Shown: positions 46,163 to 55,119, counted from the stretch's first letter. The stretch: 64,000 nt of DNA from Glaciimonas sp. CA11.2 (GCF_034314045.1 NZ_JAVIWL010000001.1:62001-126000); one strand, 5' to 3'. The notes: generated by a model from the sequence alone, not told the origin. Made by a program: numbers and translations.

Positions 46163-46570
46163 ATGACGACCAAGAAACAGACTTTTTCATTTCCTCAGAG
46201 CAAAGGCGTTCCGGCCCAAGTGGGTCCGTTTGCACATGCCACTCAATGGGGCGATATGGTGTTTATTACCGGACAAATGCCGACCGATCCCGTTACCGGC
46301 GGGGTGGTCGGCGACGATATCGTGACGCAAGCCACGCAAGTACGCAAAAACCTGGAGGCCGTGCTGATCCAGTTTGGCCTGACATTTGATGACGCGTTAA
46401 TGGTGCGGATTTACCTCACCTCTTTTGACGATTACGACGCGTTTAATACTGCGTATGCGAGCTGGTTCAAAGGTCCGCTGCCCAGCCGCACCTGCGTCGG
46501 TATCACCGGACTGGCAGTTGGGGCGATTGTTGAGATTGACTTGATTGCGGGAATACCAAAGAAGCAATGA
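46163..46570 (+). CDS. RidA family protein (YjgF/YER057c/UK114)
   Basis: 135 residues. RidA-type blocks are visible: QVGPFAHATQWGDMVFITGQMPTDP, VTQATQVRKNLEAVLIQFGLTFDD, VRIYLTSFDDYDAFNTAYASWF, and LPSRTCVGITGLAVGAIVEIDLIA with the conserved Arg of the active site. Members hydrolyse reactive enamine/imine intermediates from PLP enzymes, or act on related substrates. GGAG at 46151-46154 precedes the ATG at 46163. The next gene is convergent. The location beside a gamma-glutamyltransferase-like gene suggests an amino-acid-related role, but specificity is not readable. Confidence 0.9.
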   Translation: MTTKKQTFSFPQSKGVPAQVGPFAHATQWGDMVFITGQMPTDPVTGGVVGDDIVTQATQVRKNLEAVLIQFGLTFDDALMVRIYLTSFDDYDAFNTAYASWFKGPLPSRTCVGITGLAVGAIVEIDLIAGIPKKQ

Positions 46571-46597
46571 GAGACGCAATGCGTTGAGGCCTACCGA

Positions 46598-46624
46598 GGC
46601 GTGCATCCACACAAGATGCACGCC
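46598..46624. terminator. Perfect 10-bp hairpin between convergent ridA-like and ggt-like genes
   Basis: GGCGTGCATC (46598-46607) pairs with GATGCACGCC (46615-46624) around a seven-base loop. There is no T-run on either side, but the position between convergent stops suggests a shared terminator. Confidence 0.6.
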
Positions 46625-46633
46625 GAGCCGCAA

Positions 46634-48211
46634 TTACACGCCAGCGCAAACGCCATCTGCACGGGGATCGGTAGCACCTTCGATCATGCCATTGGGATGC
46701 ACGGCGACCACACCCGCATGGCCCATCATATCGGTGTAATCGTCAACGACTTCGACTTCATGCCCTGCACGACGTAAGGCTAAGATAGTCTCCGGATCGA
46801 TGCGCCCTTCCACCTTGAGATTAGTCGAAACATCGCCCCACGTGCGGCCCAGTAGCCAGCGCGGAGCGCTCACTGCGCGTTGCATATTTTGTCCAAATAA
46901 GACGTGACGCGTGAACACCGCCGCTTGCGTCTGAGGCTGGCCCTCTCCGCCCATGGTGCCGTAGGCAATCGTGCGGCCATCGTTGAGTTTGGCTAATGAT
47001 GGATTGAGGGTGTGAAAAGGTAGTTTGCCCGGCAAAAGTTGATTAACTCCGTCGTCAAGAGAAAAACTGGCACCACGGTTTTGCCAGACTACGCCAGTAT
47101 CCGGTACGACGACACCGCTGCCGAACTCCCAAAAAATACTTTGAATGTAGCTGACGACTCTACCTTGCGCATCAGCGGCACCCATCCAGATGGTGTCACC
47201 AGGTTTGGCAGGATGCGGCCAAGGCGCAGCCATGTCGGATCGAATGTAGGCGGCCTCGCTATCAAGTAGCGCTTCTTTGAGCCAGTCGCCAGCATTAACG
47301 CTCATGTGGGCGGGGTCACTGACGTGCGCGTTGCGCAGGATGAACGCACGTTTGGTCGCTTCGACCAGACCGTGAATATGCGCGAAGCCATCGGCTTCCG
47401 TCACGCCCAAGCGGTCAAACAGGCCGATGATCATCAAGGCCGATACGCCTTGCGTGGGTGGCGGCAAATTGTAGACACTACCTGACCGCAACTGCACCTT
47501 TAAGGGCGCAACTATTTGCGCACGGTAGGCGGCAAGATCGGCGGCGCGAAGCGGACTGCCTAGCCGTTCGAGACCGCTGGTCAAGGTTTGTGCCAGATCG
47601 CCACGATAAAAGTCGTCTAGACCTGCGTGCGCCATTCTCTCCAGCGTGGACGCCAGTGCTGGTTGTTTGAGGATGTCGCCTTCGCTCGGCACGCCACCGT
47701 GCGCATACGTATCGACAAAGCCCGGCTGATCAGATAGTTGAGACCATTTATCACGTGTCAGTTGCACTTGTGAACGGGTAATGGGCACACCAGCTTTGGC
47801 ATAACCGATCGCATCCGACAACAGCCTTGCAACCGGCAATGCTTTCCCCCAGCGACTGGCATGCTCCAACGCCACGGACCAACCGGAGACCGCACCAGCT
47901 ACCGTCAATGCTGCACGTGCACCACGGGTCGGGATACTTTGTTCACCAGCGTAGAACTGGCGATCCGCCAAACCCGCAGAAGGACCGCATGCCTGAATTG
48001 CGACCGGCTCACGACCGGGTTCGCTGATGATCCAAAAACCGTCTCCACCAATGCCGTTCATGTGCGGATAAACAACGGCAATGGCGGCTGCGGCGGCAAC
48101 CATTGCCTCGACTGCGTTTCCACCTTCGCGCAATACGGCAGCACCGGCTTGCGCTGCGAGATGGTGCGGTGCGGTAACCATACCGCCGACACACGTTTTG
48201 CTATGCAACAT
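46634..48211 (-). CDS. Gamma-glutamyltransferase family protein (YwrD-like)
   Basis: About 525 residues of the Ntn-hydrolase GGT superfamily. VTAPHHLAAQAGAAVLREGGNAVEAMVAA is the conserved N-terminal region. The probable autoprocessing/nucleophile Thr lies in KPGDTIWMGAAD near residue 340, and YGTMGGEGQPQTQ is the substrate-binding Gly region. There is no signal peptide, so a cytoplasmic enzyme of the YwrD type is likely rather than periplasmic glutathione hydrolase. AGGAG five bases before ATG 48211 decides the start; the frame opens further upstream at 48250. It is divergent from the TRAP operon, suggesting joint regulation. Confidence 0.88.
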   Translation of the reverse strand: MLHSKTCVGGMVTAPHHLAAQAGAAVLREGGNAVEAMVAAAAAIAVVYPHMNGIGGDGFWIISEPGREPVAIQACGPSAGLADRQFYAGEQSIPTRGARAALTVAGAVSGWSVALEHASRWGKALPVARLLSDAIGYAKAGVPITRSQVQLTRDKWSQLSDQPGFVDTYAHGGVPSEGDILKQPALASTLERMAHAGLDDFYRGDLAQTLTSGLERLGSPLRAADLAAYRAQIVAPLKVQLRSGSVYNLPPPTQGVSALMIIGLFDRLGVTEADGFAHIHGLVEATKRAFILRNAHVSDPAHMSVNAGDWLKEALLDSEAAYIRSDMAAPWPHPAKPGDTIWMGAADAQGRVVSYIQSIFWEFGSGVVVPDTGVVWQNRGASFSLDDGVNQLLPGKLPFHTLNPSLAKLNDGRTIAYGTMGGEGQPQTQAAVFTRHVLFGQNMQRAVSAPRWLLGRTWGDVSTNLKVEGRIDPETILALRRAGHEVEVVDDYTDMMGHAGVVAVHPNGMIEGATDPRADGVCAGV

Positions 48212-48524
48212 ACTTGCTCCTATTGGTTTTGATTTAATGTCGTTCCGCACAGTGCCCGTAAAAGCAGCGTGCGTAATTATGTGCTTTCACCTGGTTCTAA
48301 ATCTGTGTTTTATCAGTCAAGCTAAATAGTAGTATTAACGATTTCTGAATAATTGGTTAGATTATTTTAATTGTAAAATTGAGGTCTCTTTCGTATCGTA
48401 TATTCTTTTGTTAGCCAGAATTCGCTGCACGAAGAACGATAAACTTCAATCGATAAACTGCGCGTTTATCGAAGCGACTTATTCCCGTTAAAACAAAAAA
48501 ATCAAAAATGACGGAGACTAAAAA
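48212..48524. other. Divergent control region between ggt-like and TRAP genes
   Basis: About 310 bases without a gene, AT-rich in the middle (48300-48380). It holds an operator-like triple repeat near the TRAP side, listed separately. GGAG at 48513-48516 is the ribosome site for the TRAP binding-protein gene. Promoter boxes could not be assigned with confidence. Confidence 0.5.
48437..48471 (+). promoter_or_regulatory. Operator-like triple CGATAAAC repeat upstream of the TRAP operon
   Basis: CGATAAAC occurs at 48437-48444 and 48451-48458 in direct orientation (14 bases apart) and inverted at 48464-48471. The second and third copies form a perfect 8-bp palindrome with a five-base centre TGCGC. 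The site ends 53 bases before the first TRAP gene, a typical place for a regulator binding site. Confidence 0.6.
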
Positions 48525-49532
48525 ATGTTTAAAAATATTTGTGTCGCATTAATTATCTTTTTGCCCTTCTTTCAATCCACAAGCGCCTCTGCGCAACAGC
48601 CCATAAAACTAAAAATGGCGCATCAATGGTCAGACGATAAAGCCAATTATGTCGTTGTGGCTGGTAAAAAGTTCGCCGAAGAAGTGGCGAAAGCATCGAA
48701 TAACCAAATAATAATTGATATTTTCCCCGCGGACTCTTTAGTCAAAGCGCTCAATACCCACACAGCATTAAAAAATGGCGCAATCGATCTGGCTATTTAT
48801 CCCTATATTTACTCCGCTGGAGCGATCCCGGAGATGAATCTGGTCCTATTGCCGGGGCTGTGGAAAACGCCTGAAGATGTGTTCCGATTCCGCAACAGTG
48901 AAGCGTTTGCAAAACTCGAGCAAAAAGCGGAAGCGTATGGATTCAAAACGTTAAGCTGGATTCAAATATCCGGCGGCGTTGCGTCCACCAACAAGCCGAT
49001 AAAAATACCTGCTGACATCTCCGGCGTGAAGGCAAGAGCTGCGGGCAGAATGATGGAATTTGCATTGCAAAAGGCTGGCGCAAGCACGGTATCGCTAGCG
49101 TCATCGGAGACCTACAATGCGATGCAACTTGGTCTGCTGAATGCCGTATGGACATCATCTGGCACGTTTGGCTCATTTAGGTTGTATGAGGTGGCCAAAT
49201 ACTATATCTCGCCAGAAGACTACAGCATTTATTACACCATTGATCCGATTGCGATCAGCATGAAAACCTGGAATAAGCTGACACCGGCGCAGCAGAAAAT
49301 ATTAGTCGATGTTGGCAAAAGTCTGGAACAGGAATCTTTTGAAGCGGCAAAGAAAGACGATCAAAGAGTGGCAAAACTGTTTGCGGATAACGGTGCCAAA
49401 GTAAGCAAAATGACGCTCGTCGAATGGACGCAATGGCAGAAATTATTCCAGGAATACAGTTTTGAAAAATTCCGCAAAGAGGTTCCTAATGGCGCTCAGT
49501 TGCTTGATCAGAGTGTCGTTTTCAAGAAATAG
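48525..49532 (+). CDS. TRAP transporter substrate-binding protein (DctP type)
   Basis: 335 residues. A Sec signal peptide (CVALIIFLPFFQSTSASAQQ) exports it to the periplasm. The mature part has the DctP fold: IKLKMAHQWSDDKANYV, NGAIDLAIYPYIYSAGAIPEMNL, GVKARAAGRMMEFALQKAGAS (the conserved Arg that binds the ligand carboxylate), and YNAMQLGLLNAVWTS. The conserved Arg implies an organic acid or amino-acid-like ligand. It is followed by the small and large permease genes in one operon. Confidence 0.93.
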   Translation: MFKNICVALIIFLPFFQSTSASAQQPIKLKMAHQWSDDKANYVVVAGKKFAEEVAKASNNQIIIDIFPADSLVKALNTHTALKNGAIDLAIYPYIYSAGAIPEMNLVLLPGLWKTPEDVFRFRNSEAFAKLEQKAEAYGFKTLSWIQISGGVASTNKPIKIPADISGVKARAAGRMMEFALQKAGASTVSLASSETYNAMQLGLLNAVWTSSGTFGSFRLYEVAKYYISPEDYSIYYTIDPIAISMKTWNKLTPAQQKILVDVGKSLEQESFEAAKKDDQRVAKLFADNGAKVSKMTLVEWTQWQKLFQEYSFEKFRKEVPNGAQLLDQSVVFKK

Positions 49533-49546
49533 ACCCAGACCATATT

Positions 49547-50155
49547 ATGGAAAATATTTCTACGGCTGCTTCTGCTTCGAATACTGCTTCTAATACTGCT
49601 TCTAATTCTGCTTTCACTACCACTGCTTTTGAACGCATGATCGACCGATTCTGCAATGGCCTCGGTATGTCGGTCGGGCTGGTTGTGCTGCTTGCGATGA
49701 CGTTGATTTCATGCGGGGTGATCGCACGCGAATTATTCGGCTTTTCCGATAATTGGATTACCGAAGTCACCTCTTATTTGATGGGCTATGTCACCTTTGT
49801 TGGCGCGGGCTTTCTGCTCTGGAGTGGACGCCATGTTCGCGTAGAAATACTGGAATCTCATCTGGGAAAGAATGGCAAGACTGCGCTATTTCTCATCACC
49901 AACGTGGTCGTTGGCATGGTCGGCATTTTACTCGTCTATCTCAGCTTCAATTTTTGGCTTGAAGCATGGCAGAGCGGCGAAAAATCGTGGGGCACATTTT
50001 CCATTCCTTTGTGGATGCCCTATTCGATCATGCTTGCCGGGACCGTCATTTTTTTGTTTCTGCATGGTGCGAGAGCCTTCATAGATTGGCAAAAATTGCA
50101 CAGCCGACAATGTAAGAACAACTATATCCCCGCAGGCATCCCGCATAAAAATTGA
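49547..50155 (+). CDS. TRAP transporter small permease (DctQ type)
   Basis: 202 residues with four membrane segments, including VGLVVLLAMTLISCGVIARELFGFSDNW and GAGFLLWSGRHVRVEIL, the DctQ signature. The first 30 residues are a low-complexity Ala/Ser/Asn/Thr stretch encoded by four 12-base tandem units, unusual for the family. An ATG at 49637 (MIDRFCNGLG) would give the ordinary DctQ N-terminus. Neither start has a strong ribosome site. It lies 14 bases after the binding-protein gene. Confidence 0.9.
   Translation: MENISTAASASNTASNTASNSAFTTTAFERMIDRFCNGLGMSVGLVVLLAMTLISCGVIARELFGFSDNWITEVTSYLMGYVTFVGAGFLLWSGRHVRVEILESHLGKNGKTALFLITNVVVGMVGILLVYLSFNFWLEAWQSGEKSWGTFSIPLWMPYSIMLAGTVIFLFLHGARAFIDWQKLHSRQCKNNYIPAGIPHKN
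49573..49620 (+). repeat. Four 12-base tandem units inside the DctQ-type gene
   Basis: TGCTTCGAATAC, TGCTTCTAATAC, TGCTTCTAATTC and TGCTTTCACTAC follow one another. They code for the Ala/Ser/Asn/Thr-rich N-terminus and keep the frame whatever the copy number. Confidence 0.75.
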
Positions 50156-50172
50156 TTTAGAGAGACGACAAA

Positions 50173-51474
50173 ATGGAAATGCTTATTGGCCTCGGGATGT
50201 TCGTTAGTCTCCTGGTGGTGTTGACCTTGGGCGTTCCGATCGCTTATTCGTTATTGTTTGTCGGGATTGGCACATTGCTGGTGGTGAGCGGCGATATCAG
50301 TTCTCTCGGTATTGTGGCCAATACCTATTGGAGTTCGGTCACCAACGTTACGCTGACCTCATTGCCTTTATTCATGTTAATGGGGGCGATTATCTCGGCC
50401 TCAGGAATGGGCGCGCGTCTCTATAATTCGCTGGCAACCATTTTGCATGGCATACCGGGCGGTCTTGGTGTGGCGACGACAATCGCGTGCACGATCATGG
50501 CAACGGTTTCAGGCTCCAGCGTGGCGACTGCCGCAGCGCTCGGCGGCTTTGCCATTTCGGAAATGCGGCGTCATGGTTATCCGGATGCGGAAGCATGTGG
50601 CGCGGTGGCGGCTGGCGGAACCCTTGGCATTTTGGTCCCCCCAAGTATTCCCTTGATCGTCTACAGCGTCATCTCCGAACAATCCATCGGCAAGCTGTTT
50701 ATGGCATCCATCGTGCCGGGCCTCATCATGGCCATGTCCTTTGCGGTTTATCAGGTGGCGATGTCACTTCGGAGAGGTAAACCAGCCGTTGTGGGTACTG
50801 AGCAGAAAAGAACCGTGACGGCAATGGAGCGCCTGGCAGCGGTAAAAACAATCGGTCCTTTCGTGGTCTTGATTTCCATCATTCTTGGATCGCTATATTT
50901 GGGACTGGCTACGCCGCCCGAAGCGGCTGCACTCGGAACGGTCGTTAGTTTATTACTTTCCGGGATTATTTATCGCGACATGACGTGGGATAAATTTCGC
51001 ACCATTCTTCTCGGAACCGCTCAAGGCAGTGTAATGATTCTGGTGGTCATCGCCGGCGCTATCGTGTTTGGCTATGTGATGACGACTACGCAAGTGGCAA
51101 CGGCACTTTCATCCTCGGTTGCGCATGCCCACTTCTCTCCATGGGTGGTCTTTATTTTCATTAATTTATTGCTGCTTTTTCTCGGATGTTTCATGGAGAC
51201 CATCGCCATTATCGTGATTACGATGCCGATACTTATTCCCATTGTGACCGCTTTTCATTGGGATCTTATCTGGTTTGGCGTCATCGTCGTAATCAATATG
51301 GAAATGGCATTGATCCACCCACCGGTCGGTCTCAATTTGTTTGTGGTGCAGAATGTGGCGCGCGATGTCCCCTATCGTCGCATCGTGATCGGAACGCTGC
51401 CTTATGTCGGCATTATGATGGCGGTGCTTGCGCTGATTGCGTTCTTCCCTGCATTGACCACTCTTTTGCGATGA
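50173..51474 (+). CDS. TRAP transporter large permease (DctM type)
   Basis: 433 residues with about twelve membrane segments. It carries GVPIAYSLLFVGIGTLL, ATIACTIMATVSGSSVATAAALGG and GYPDAEACGAVAAGGTLGILVPPSIPLIVYSVISEQSIGKLF, the latter being the conserved DctM core with sodium-coupled transport residues. The C-terminal HPPVGLNLFVVQNVARDVPY is also family-typical. It is the last gene of the TRAP operon; a hairpin terminator lies downstream. Confidence 0.95.
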   Translation: MEMLIGLGMFVSLLVVLTLGVPIAYSLLFVGIGTLLVVSGDISSLGIVANTYWSSVTNVTLTSLPLFMLMGAIISASGMGARLYNSLATILHGIPGGLGVATTIACTIMATVSGSSVATAAALGGFAISEMRRHGYPDAEACGAVAAGGTLGILVPPSIPLIVYSVISEQSIGKLFMASIVPGLIMAMSFAVYQVAMSLRRGKPAVVGTEQKRTVTAMERLAAVKTIGPFVVLISIILGSLYLGLATPPEAAALGTVVSLLLSGIIYRDMTWDKFRTILLGTAQGSVMILVVIAGAIVFGYVMTTTQVATALSSSVAHAHFSPWVVFIFINLLLLFLGCFMETIAIIVITMPILIPIVTAFHWDLIWFGVIVVINMEMALIHPPVGLNLFVVQNVARDVPYRRIVIGTLPYVGIMMAVLALIAFFPALTTLLR

Positions 51475-51503
51475 GGTCTGTAACGCTGCATTCAGAAATA
51501 AAT

Positions 51504-51531
51504 AATCAGCAATAAGCAATAAGCAATAACA
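51504..51531. repeat. Four 7-base tandem units after the TRAP operon
   Basis: AATCAGC, AATAAGC, AATAAGC, AATAACA in succession. A small slippage-type repeat in the intergenic space just before the terminator hairpin. Confidence 0.6.
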
Positions 51532-51538
51532 AAATGCC

Positions 51539-51557
51539 GGGTCAAATGATTTGACCC
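51539..51557. terminator. Terminator hairpin between TRAP operon and amidase gene
   Basis: GGGTCAAA (51539-51546) pairs with TTTGACCC (51550-51557) around a three-base loop. A T-rich stretch follows at 51561-51568 and A-rich DNA precedes it, so it can work for both convergent units. Confidence 0.75.
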
Positions 51558-51588
51558 ATCATTTTTATTCACTGTCGCTAAACCTGAT

Positions 51589-52947
51589 TCACGCACTTGC
51601 CAATGTAGCCTCAACCGCTAATCCGATTTCCAAAATCTTGCGATCATTGCCACCAACAGCGGCCAGCATCAATCCCACCGGCGCATCACCTGCCGCATGG
51701 CAAGGCAACGAAAGCGCGCAACCATCGAGAAAATTGATCACCGACGGATTCCGCAAAATCAAGCCGTTGGCCTTGTTATACGCCTCGTCGCTGGCCTCCA
51801 GAGCGGCGATAGTCGGTGCCACAATCGGGATAGTCGGCATCAACAATGCGTCGTACCCCGCAATCCTGCGCTCTACCGCTACGATCCATTGCTTGCGTGC
51901 CGCAAACAAGTCAATCAAGTCAGCTGCGCTCATCTCCTTGCCACGCAGTATGCGCGAGATCACGCGTGGATCGTACGACGCGGCGCGGTCGGCGATCAGC
52001 GTCCGATGCCAGGCGTAGGCTTCGGCTCCGGTGAAACCGCTTTTTGCATTGATGGCAGCCAGTTCGGCAAACTCGGGGATGTCGATTTCTTCAATTAATA
52101 CACCCGCCTTTTCCAGACGCTGGCGTGCCTTGGCAAACGCTGTTGCAACCTGGCTATCCATACCATCCAGCACCAGAGTGGTTGGTAGCGCCAGACGCAA
52201 GCCACGTAGCGAATAAGGCATTAGCGGAAGGATCGGTTCACCGGCGATAATGGCATCAATCGTTGCGCAACAGGTGACGCTATTGGTGATCGACCCTATC
52301 GAATCCAGTTGCGCCGATAGCGGCAAAACACCTTGCAGCGATACTCGGCTAGCGGTCGGCTTGAAGCCAGTCAGTCCACACAGTGCAGCGGGAATCCGAA
52401 TTGAACCGCCAGTATCAGAACCAATTCCGGCAACCGCCATGCCATCGCTGACCGACACAGCCGCGCCGGACGACGAACCGCCGGGAATGCGCCCGTTGGC
52501 CCGATCCCATGGATTGCGCGGCGTGCCGTAATGTGGATTGATACCAAGACCGGAATAAGCAAATTCGGTCATATTGGTACGCCCAATGATGACTGCACCG
52601 GCGGCGGCCAGTCGCTGCACCACTACCGCACTTACCTGCGCTGGCGGCGCATCGTTGAGCGCCACCGACCCAGCCCGCGTAATGCTACCGGCGACATCAA
52701 ACAGATCCTTGACTGAGATCGGTAAGCCTTCTATCGGTGAGCGAGTCTGGCCGCTGACGCGCAAGATATCCGACGCTTGCGCAGCCGCCCTTGCTGTGAC
52801 TTGGTAGATTTCGGTGAATACCCGGCTGCCTTCGCCGGACTGCGCCAATGCGCGTTGCAGCGCGGTCTCGGTCAGCGCTGCGGAGCTGGTGGCATTCTGT
52901 TGCAGTGCTGCGGACAAAACCTGCAGGGTTGGTAGCGTGTTAGTCAT
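51589..52947 (-). CDS. Amidase signature family protein
   Basis: 452 residues. The Ser-cisSer-Lys triad is visible: Lys in LPISVKDLFDVAG, cis-Ser in PGGSSSGAAVSV, and nucleophile Ser in GIGSDTGGSIRIPAALCGLTGFKPT. The C-terminal part lacks the extra domains of GatA or allophanate hydrolase. It hydrolyses a small amide in the cytoplasm; substrate unknown. It is the last gene of a series with the DUF2848 and MFS genes, 38 bases after DUF2848, so probably in the same pathway. Confidence 0.92.
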   Translation of the reverse strand: MTNTLPTLQVLSAALQQNATSSAALTETALQRALAQSGEGSRVFTEIYQVTARAAAQASDILRVSGQTRSPIEGLPISVKDLFDVAGSITRAGSVALNDAPPAQVSAVVVQRLAAAGAVIIGRTNMTEFAYSGLGINPHYGTPRNPWDRANGRIPGGSSSGAAVSVSDGMAVAGIGSDTGGSIRIPAALCGLTGFKPTASRVSLQGVLPLSAQLDSIGSITNSVTCCATIDAIIAGEPILPLMPYSLRGLRLALPTTLVLDGMDSQVATAFAKARQRLEKAGVLIEEIDIPEFAELAAINAKSGFTGAEAYAWHRTLIADRAASYDPRVISRILRGKEMSAADLIDLFAARKQWIVAVERRIAGYDALLMPTIPIVAPTIAALEASDEAYNKANGLILRNPSVINFLDGCALSLPCHAAGDAPVGLMLAAVGGNDRKILEIGLAVEATLASA

Positions 52948-52985
52948 AAGGTCTCGAAAAGGGTGTGATAGCTAATATTTGCTTT

Positions 52986-53672
52986 TTATGCCACCTCTGG
53001 CAATATATCGACTTCGTAATGGTGTCGCAAACTGCGTTGACGGCGCGGATCGAACAACTCCATTGTAAATGACTGTGCCGGACGAATGCCACCAATTGCA
53101 CCAACAGTTCCGCAAGTCATTCCGCTGCCTGCGGGCAACATTGTGGCGCCGTTAGTATAGCCAGCGATCAGATCCTGCGGCGTGCGCAGTGACGCTAACG
53201 GACCTTCCTGATACAGAACTTGTTCGCCGTTTTCTTCGATGTAGGAGCGGATCACCAGTTCGTCCCAATAGTCTGCAACTTCGGCCAGACGCCACGCTGT
53301 GTTAGCGACCGGTTTTACGCATAGCTGTTTCGACAGCGCTACGCTATGCGCCTCCAGTTTGCGGTCAGTATGGTCGGAGGCAATGCTGACATAGAGTTCG
53401 CCTTCGGCGGCGAAGACAAAGGTTTCGACCTCTCCCGACGAATCTGGGCCAACTACCTGGACTTGTCGCGACTGCGTTAGCTGATTGCTCGCAATCCGGT
53501 AATACAAAGGAACGGCGCTTGGACGAGAGATGCCGATTGCCGCCAGTTCCTCTATGTGATGTTCAATGGCGGCGTGGTCGCGCCCGGCCCAACCGGCCAC
53601 GATTAGGGTGTCGATATCAGTGTCGAGTTGGCGTGAACCTTGTTCGGTGTCGATTTGAAAGGAGATATGCAT
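52986..53672 (-). CDS. DUF2848 family protein (FAH-like)
   Basis: 228 residues. It has the DUF2848 pattern: TLIVAGWAGRDHAAIEHHIEELAAIGISRPS, VPLYYRIASN, SDHTDRKLEAHSVALSKQLC, MLPAGSGMTCGTVGAIGGIRPAQSFTMEL near the C-terminus. The S-D-H-T-D-R block and late G-T-x-G resemble the fumarylacetoacetate hydrolase fold. The enzymatic activity of the family is not established, as far as I know. It lies between the MFS transporter and amidase genes, suggesting a catabolic hydrolase or decarboxylase role. Confidence 0.85.
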   Translation of the reverse strand: MHISFQIDTEQGSRQLDTDIDTLIVAGWAGRDHAAIEHHIEELAAIGISRPSAVPLYYRIASNQLTQSRQVQVVGPDSSGEVETFVFAAEGELYVSIASDHTDRKLEAHSVALSKQLCVKPVANTAWRLAEVADYWDELVIRSYIEENGEQVLYQEGPLASLRTPQDLIAGYTNGATMLPAGSGMTCGTVGAIGGIRPAQSFTMELFDPRRQRSLRHHYEVDILPEVA

Positions 53673-53732
53673 GATGATTCCAACGTTAAAGAAGACGGCA
53701 CTGCAACGTGCAAAGCCGTGATGGTGGTGAAA

Positions 53733-55019
53733 TTAGCGGACTTTTTTAATGAACACCAGGACCAGAAACGTTGCGGCTAATTCCAGCCCCGCCACGAAGT
53801 AAAGTCCAGAAGCCACGCTACCGGTGGAGGTTTTGAGCGAGCCGATAAGATACGGTGCGACGAAACCAGCCAAATTGCCAATCGAGTTGATGAGTGCGAT
53901 GCCACCGGCGGCGGCGGTACCGGTAAGGAATGCCGCGGGAATCGACCAGAACACCGGGAAAGCAGCGAGAATACCTGCGGCAGCCAGCGTCAGGGCACAC
54001 AGCGCCAGCACCGCATTGCCAATAAAGAATCCGGTCAATATCAAGCCAATGCTCGCTACCAAAGTTGCCAATGCACAGTGCAGACGCCGTTCGCCGCTGC
54101 GATCAGAATGGATGCCATTCCATATCATGGCGACGGTACCAGCGAGGAAAGGAACTGCCGAAATCAAGCCGATCTGCAAATTACCGACGATGCCGATTTC
54201 CTTGATGATGGACGGTGACCAAAAGGCAATCGTGGCGTTGCCGCTAACGACGCAAAAATACACAGCAGCGCATAGCCAAACCCGATAATTACGGCATGCG
54301 TCACGTAGTGAGGAATGTTTGCTGTCATGGTTTTCCGATGCCAACGCTTTGCTTACAGCCTGTTGCTCTGTCGTACTCAGCCATTTTGCATTGACTGGCT
54401 TCTCCGGCAGATAAAGCAATACCAAAATACCGGCGATTACGGAGGGAATCCCTTCCAGCAAAAACAGCCATTGCCAGTTAGCGAAATGACCAACGCCATC
54501 CATGCGACTCATGATAAGACCGGCAATCGGGCCACCCACGACGCCAGCAATCGCGAAGGAGGTCATGAACAGGCCATTAACACGCGCCCGCAGAGCTGCC
54601 GGAAACCAGTAAGTGAGGTACAGCACTACACCCGGGAAAAAACCGGCTTCGAACACGCCCAGAAAGAATCGAATGACATAAAAGCTGGCGGGTGTCTTGA
54701 CATACACCATGGCCATTGAGGTCAAACCCCACAGGATCGTGATCCGGGCGAGCGTTTTTCTGGCGCCGATTTTTTCCAGCAACAAATTACTAGGGACTTC
54801 AAACAGGAAGTAGCCGATAAAAAAGATACCAGCGCCAAGTCCATAAACGGCCTCACTAAATTGCAAATCCTGCAACATTTGTAATTTGGCAAAGCCGACA
54901 TTGACCCGATCTATCCATGCCAGTACGAACAGAAATACCAGAAACGGAATCAGCCGCCAGGCAATTTTCTTGTAGGTATCTTCCAACGCATTGTTCGCTA
55001 GTTTGATGTTGTTGCTCAT
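53733..55019 (-). CDS. MFS transporter, anion:cation symporter family
   Basis: 428 residues with twelve membrane helices. The N-terminal block FLVFLFVLAWIDRVNVGFAKLQM and the loop GARKTLARITILWGLTSMAM are typical of the ACS family (tartrate, phthalate, 4-hydroxyphenylacetate and related organic acids). FFLGVFEAGFFPGVVLYLTYWFPAALRARVNGLFM is the second signature. It lies downstream of the LysR gene on the same strand and upstream of DUF2848. A carboxylate substrate is likely; identity not readable. Confidence 0.92.
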   Translation of the reverse strand: MSNNIKLANNALEDTYKKIAWRLIPFLVFLFVLAWIDRVNVGFAKLQMLQDLQFSEAVYGLGAGIFFIGYFLFEVPSNLLLEKIGARKTLARITILWGLTSMAMVYVKTPASFYVIRFFLGVFEAGFFPGVVLYLTYWFPAALRARVNGLFMTSFAIAGVVGGPIAGLIMSRMDGVGHFANWQWLFLLEGIPSVIAGILVLLYLPEKPVNAKWLSTTEQQAVSKALASENHDSKHSSLRDACRNYRVWLCAAVYFCVVSGNATIAFWSPSIIKEIGIVGNLQIGLISAVPFLAGTVAMIWNGIHSDRSGERRLHCALATLVASIGLILTGFFIGNAVLALCALTLAAAGILAAFPVFWSIPAAFLTGTAAAGGIALINSIGNLAGFVAPYLIGSLKTSTGSVASGLYFVAGLELAATFLVLVFIKKVR

Positions 55020-55102
55020 GTGATGTCACCTGAAAAGGAAGTTGCTTCGCAGCCGTTAGCGAAGGATTGCGCGGTGTTTCTATGATCACCGTCACCGGTA
55101 GT

Positions 55103-55119
55103 ACAGATCTGTCTATCGG
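55103..55119 (-). promoter_or_regulatory. Candidate LysR-type site upstream of the MFS gene
   Basis: The palindrome ACAGATCTGT (55103-55112) overlaps ATCTGTCTATCGG (55107-55119). That 13-base word recurs at the LysR gene start (56209-56221). It ends about 85 bases upstream of the MFS start, a normal distance for a LysR activator site. Confidence 0.5.
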
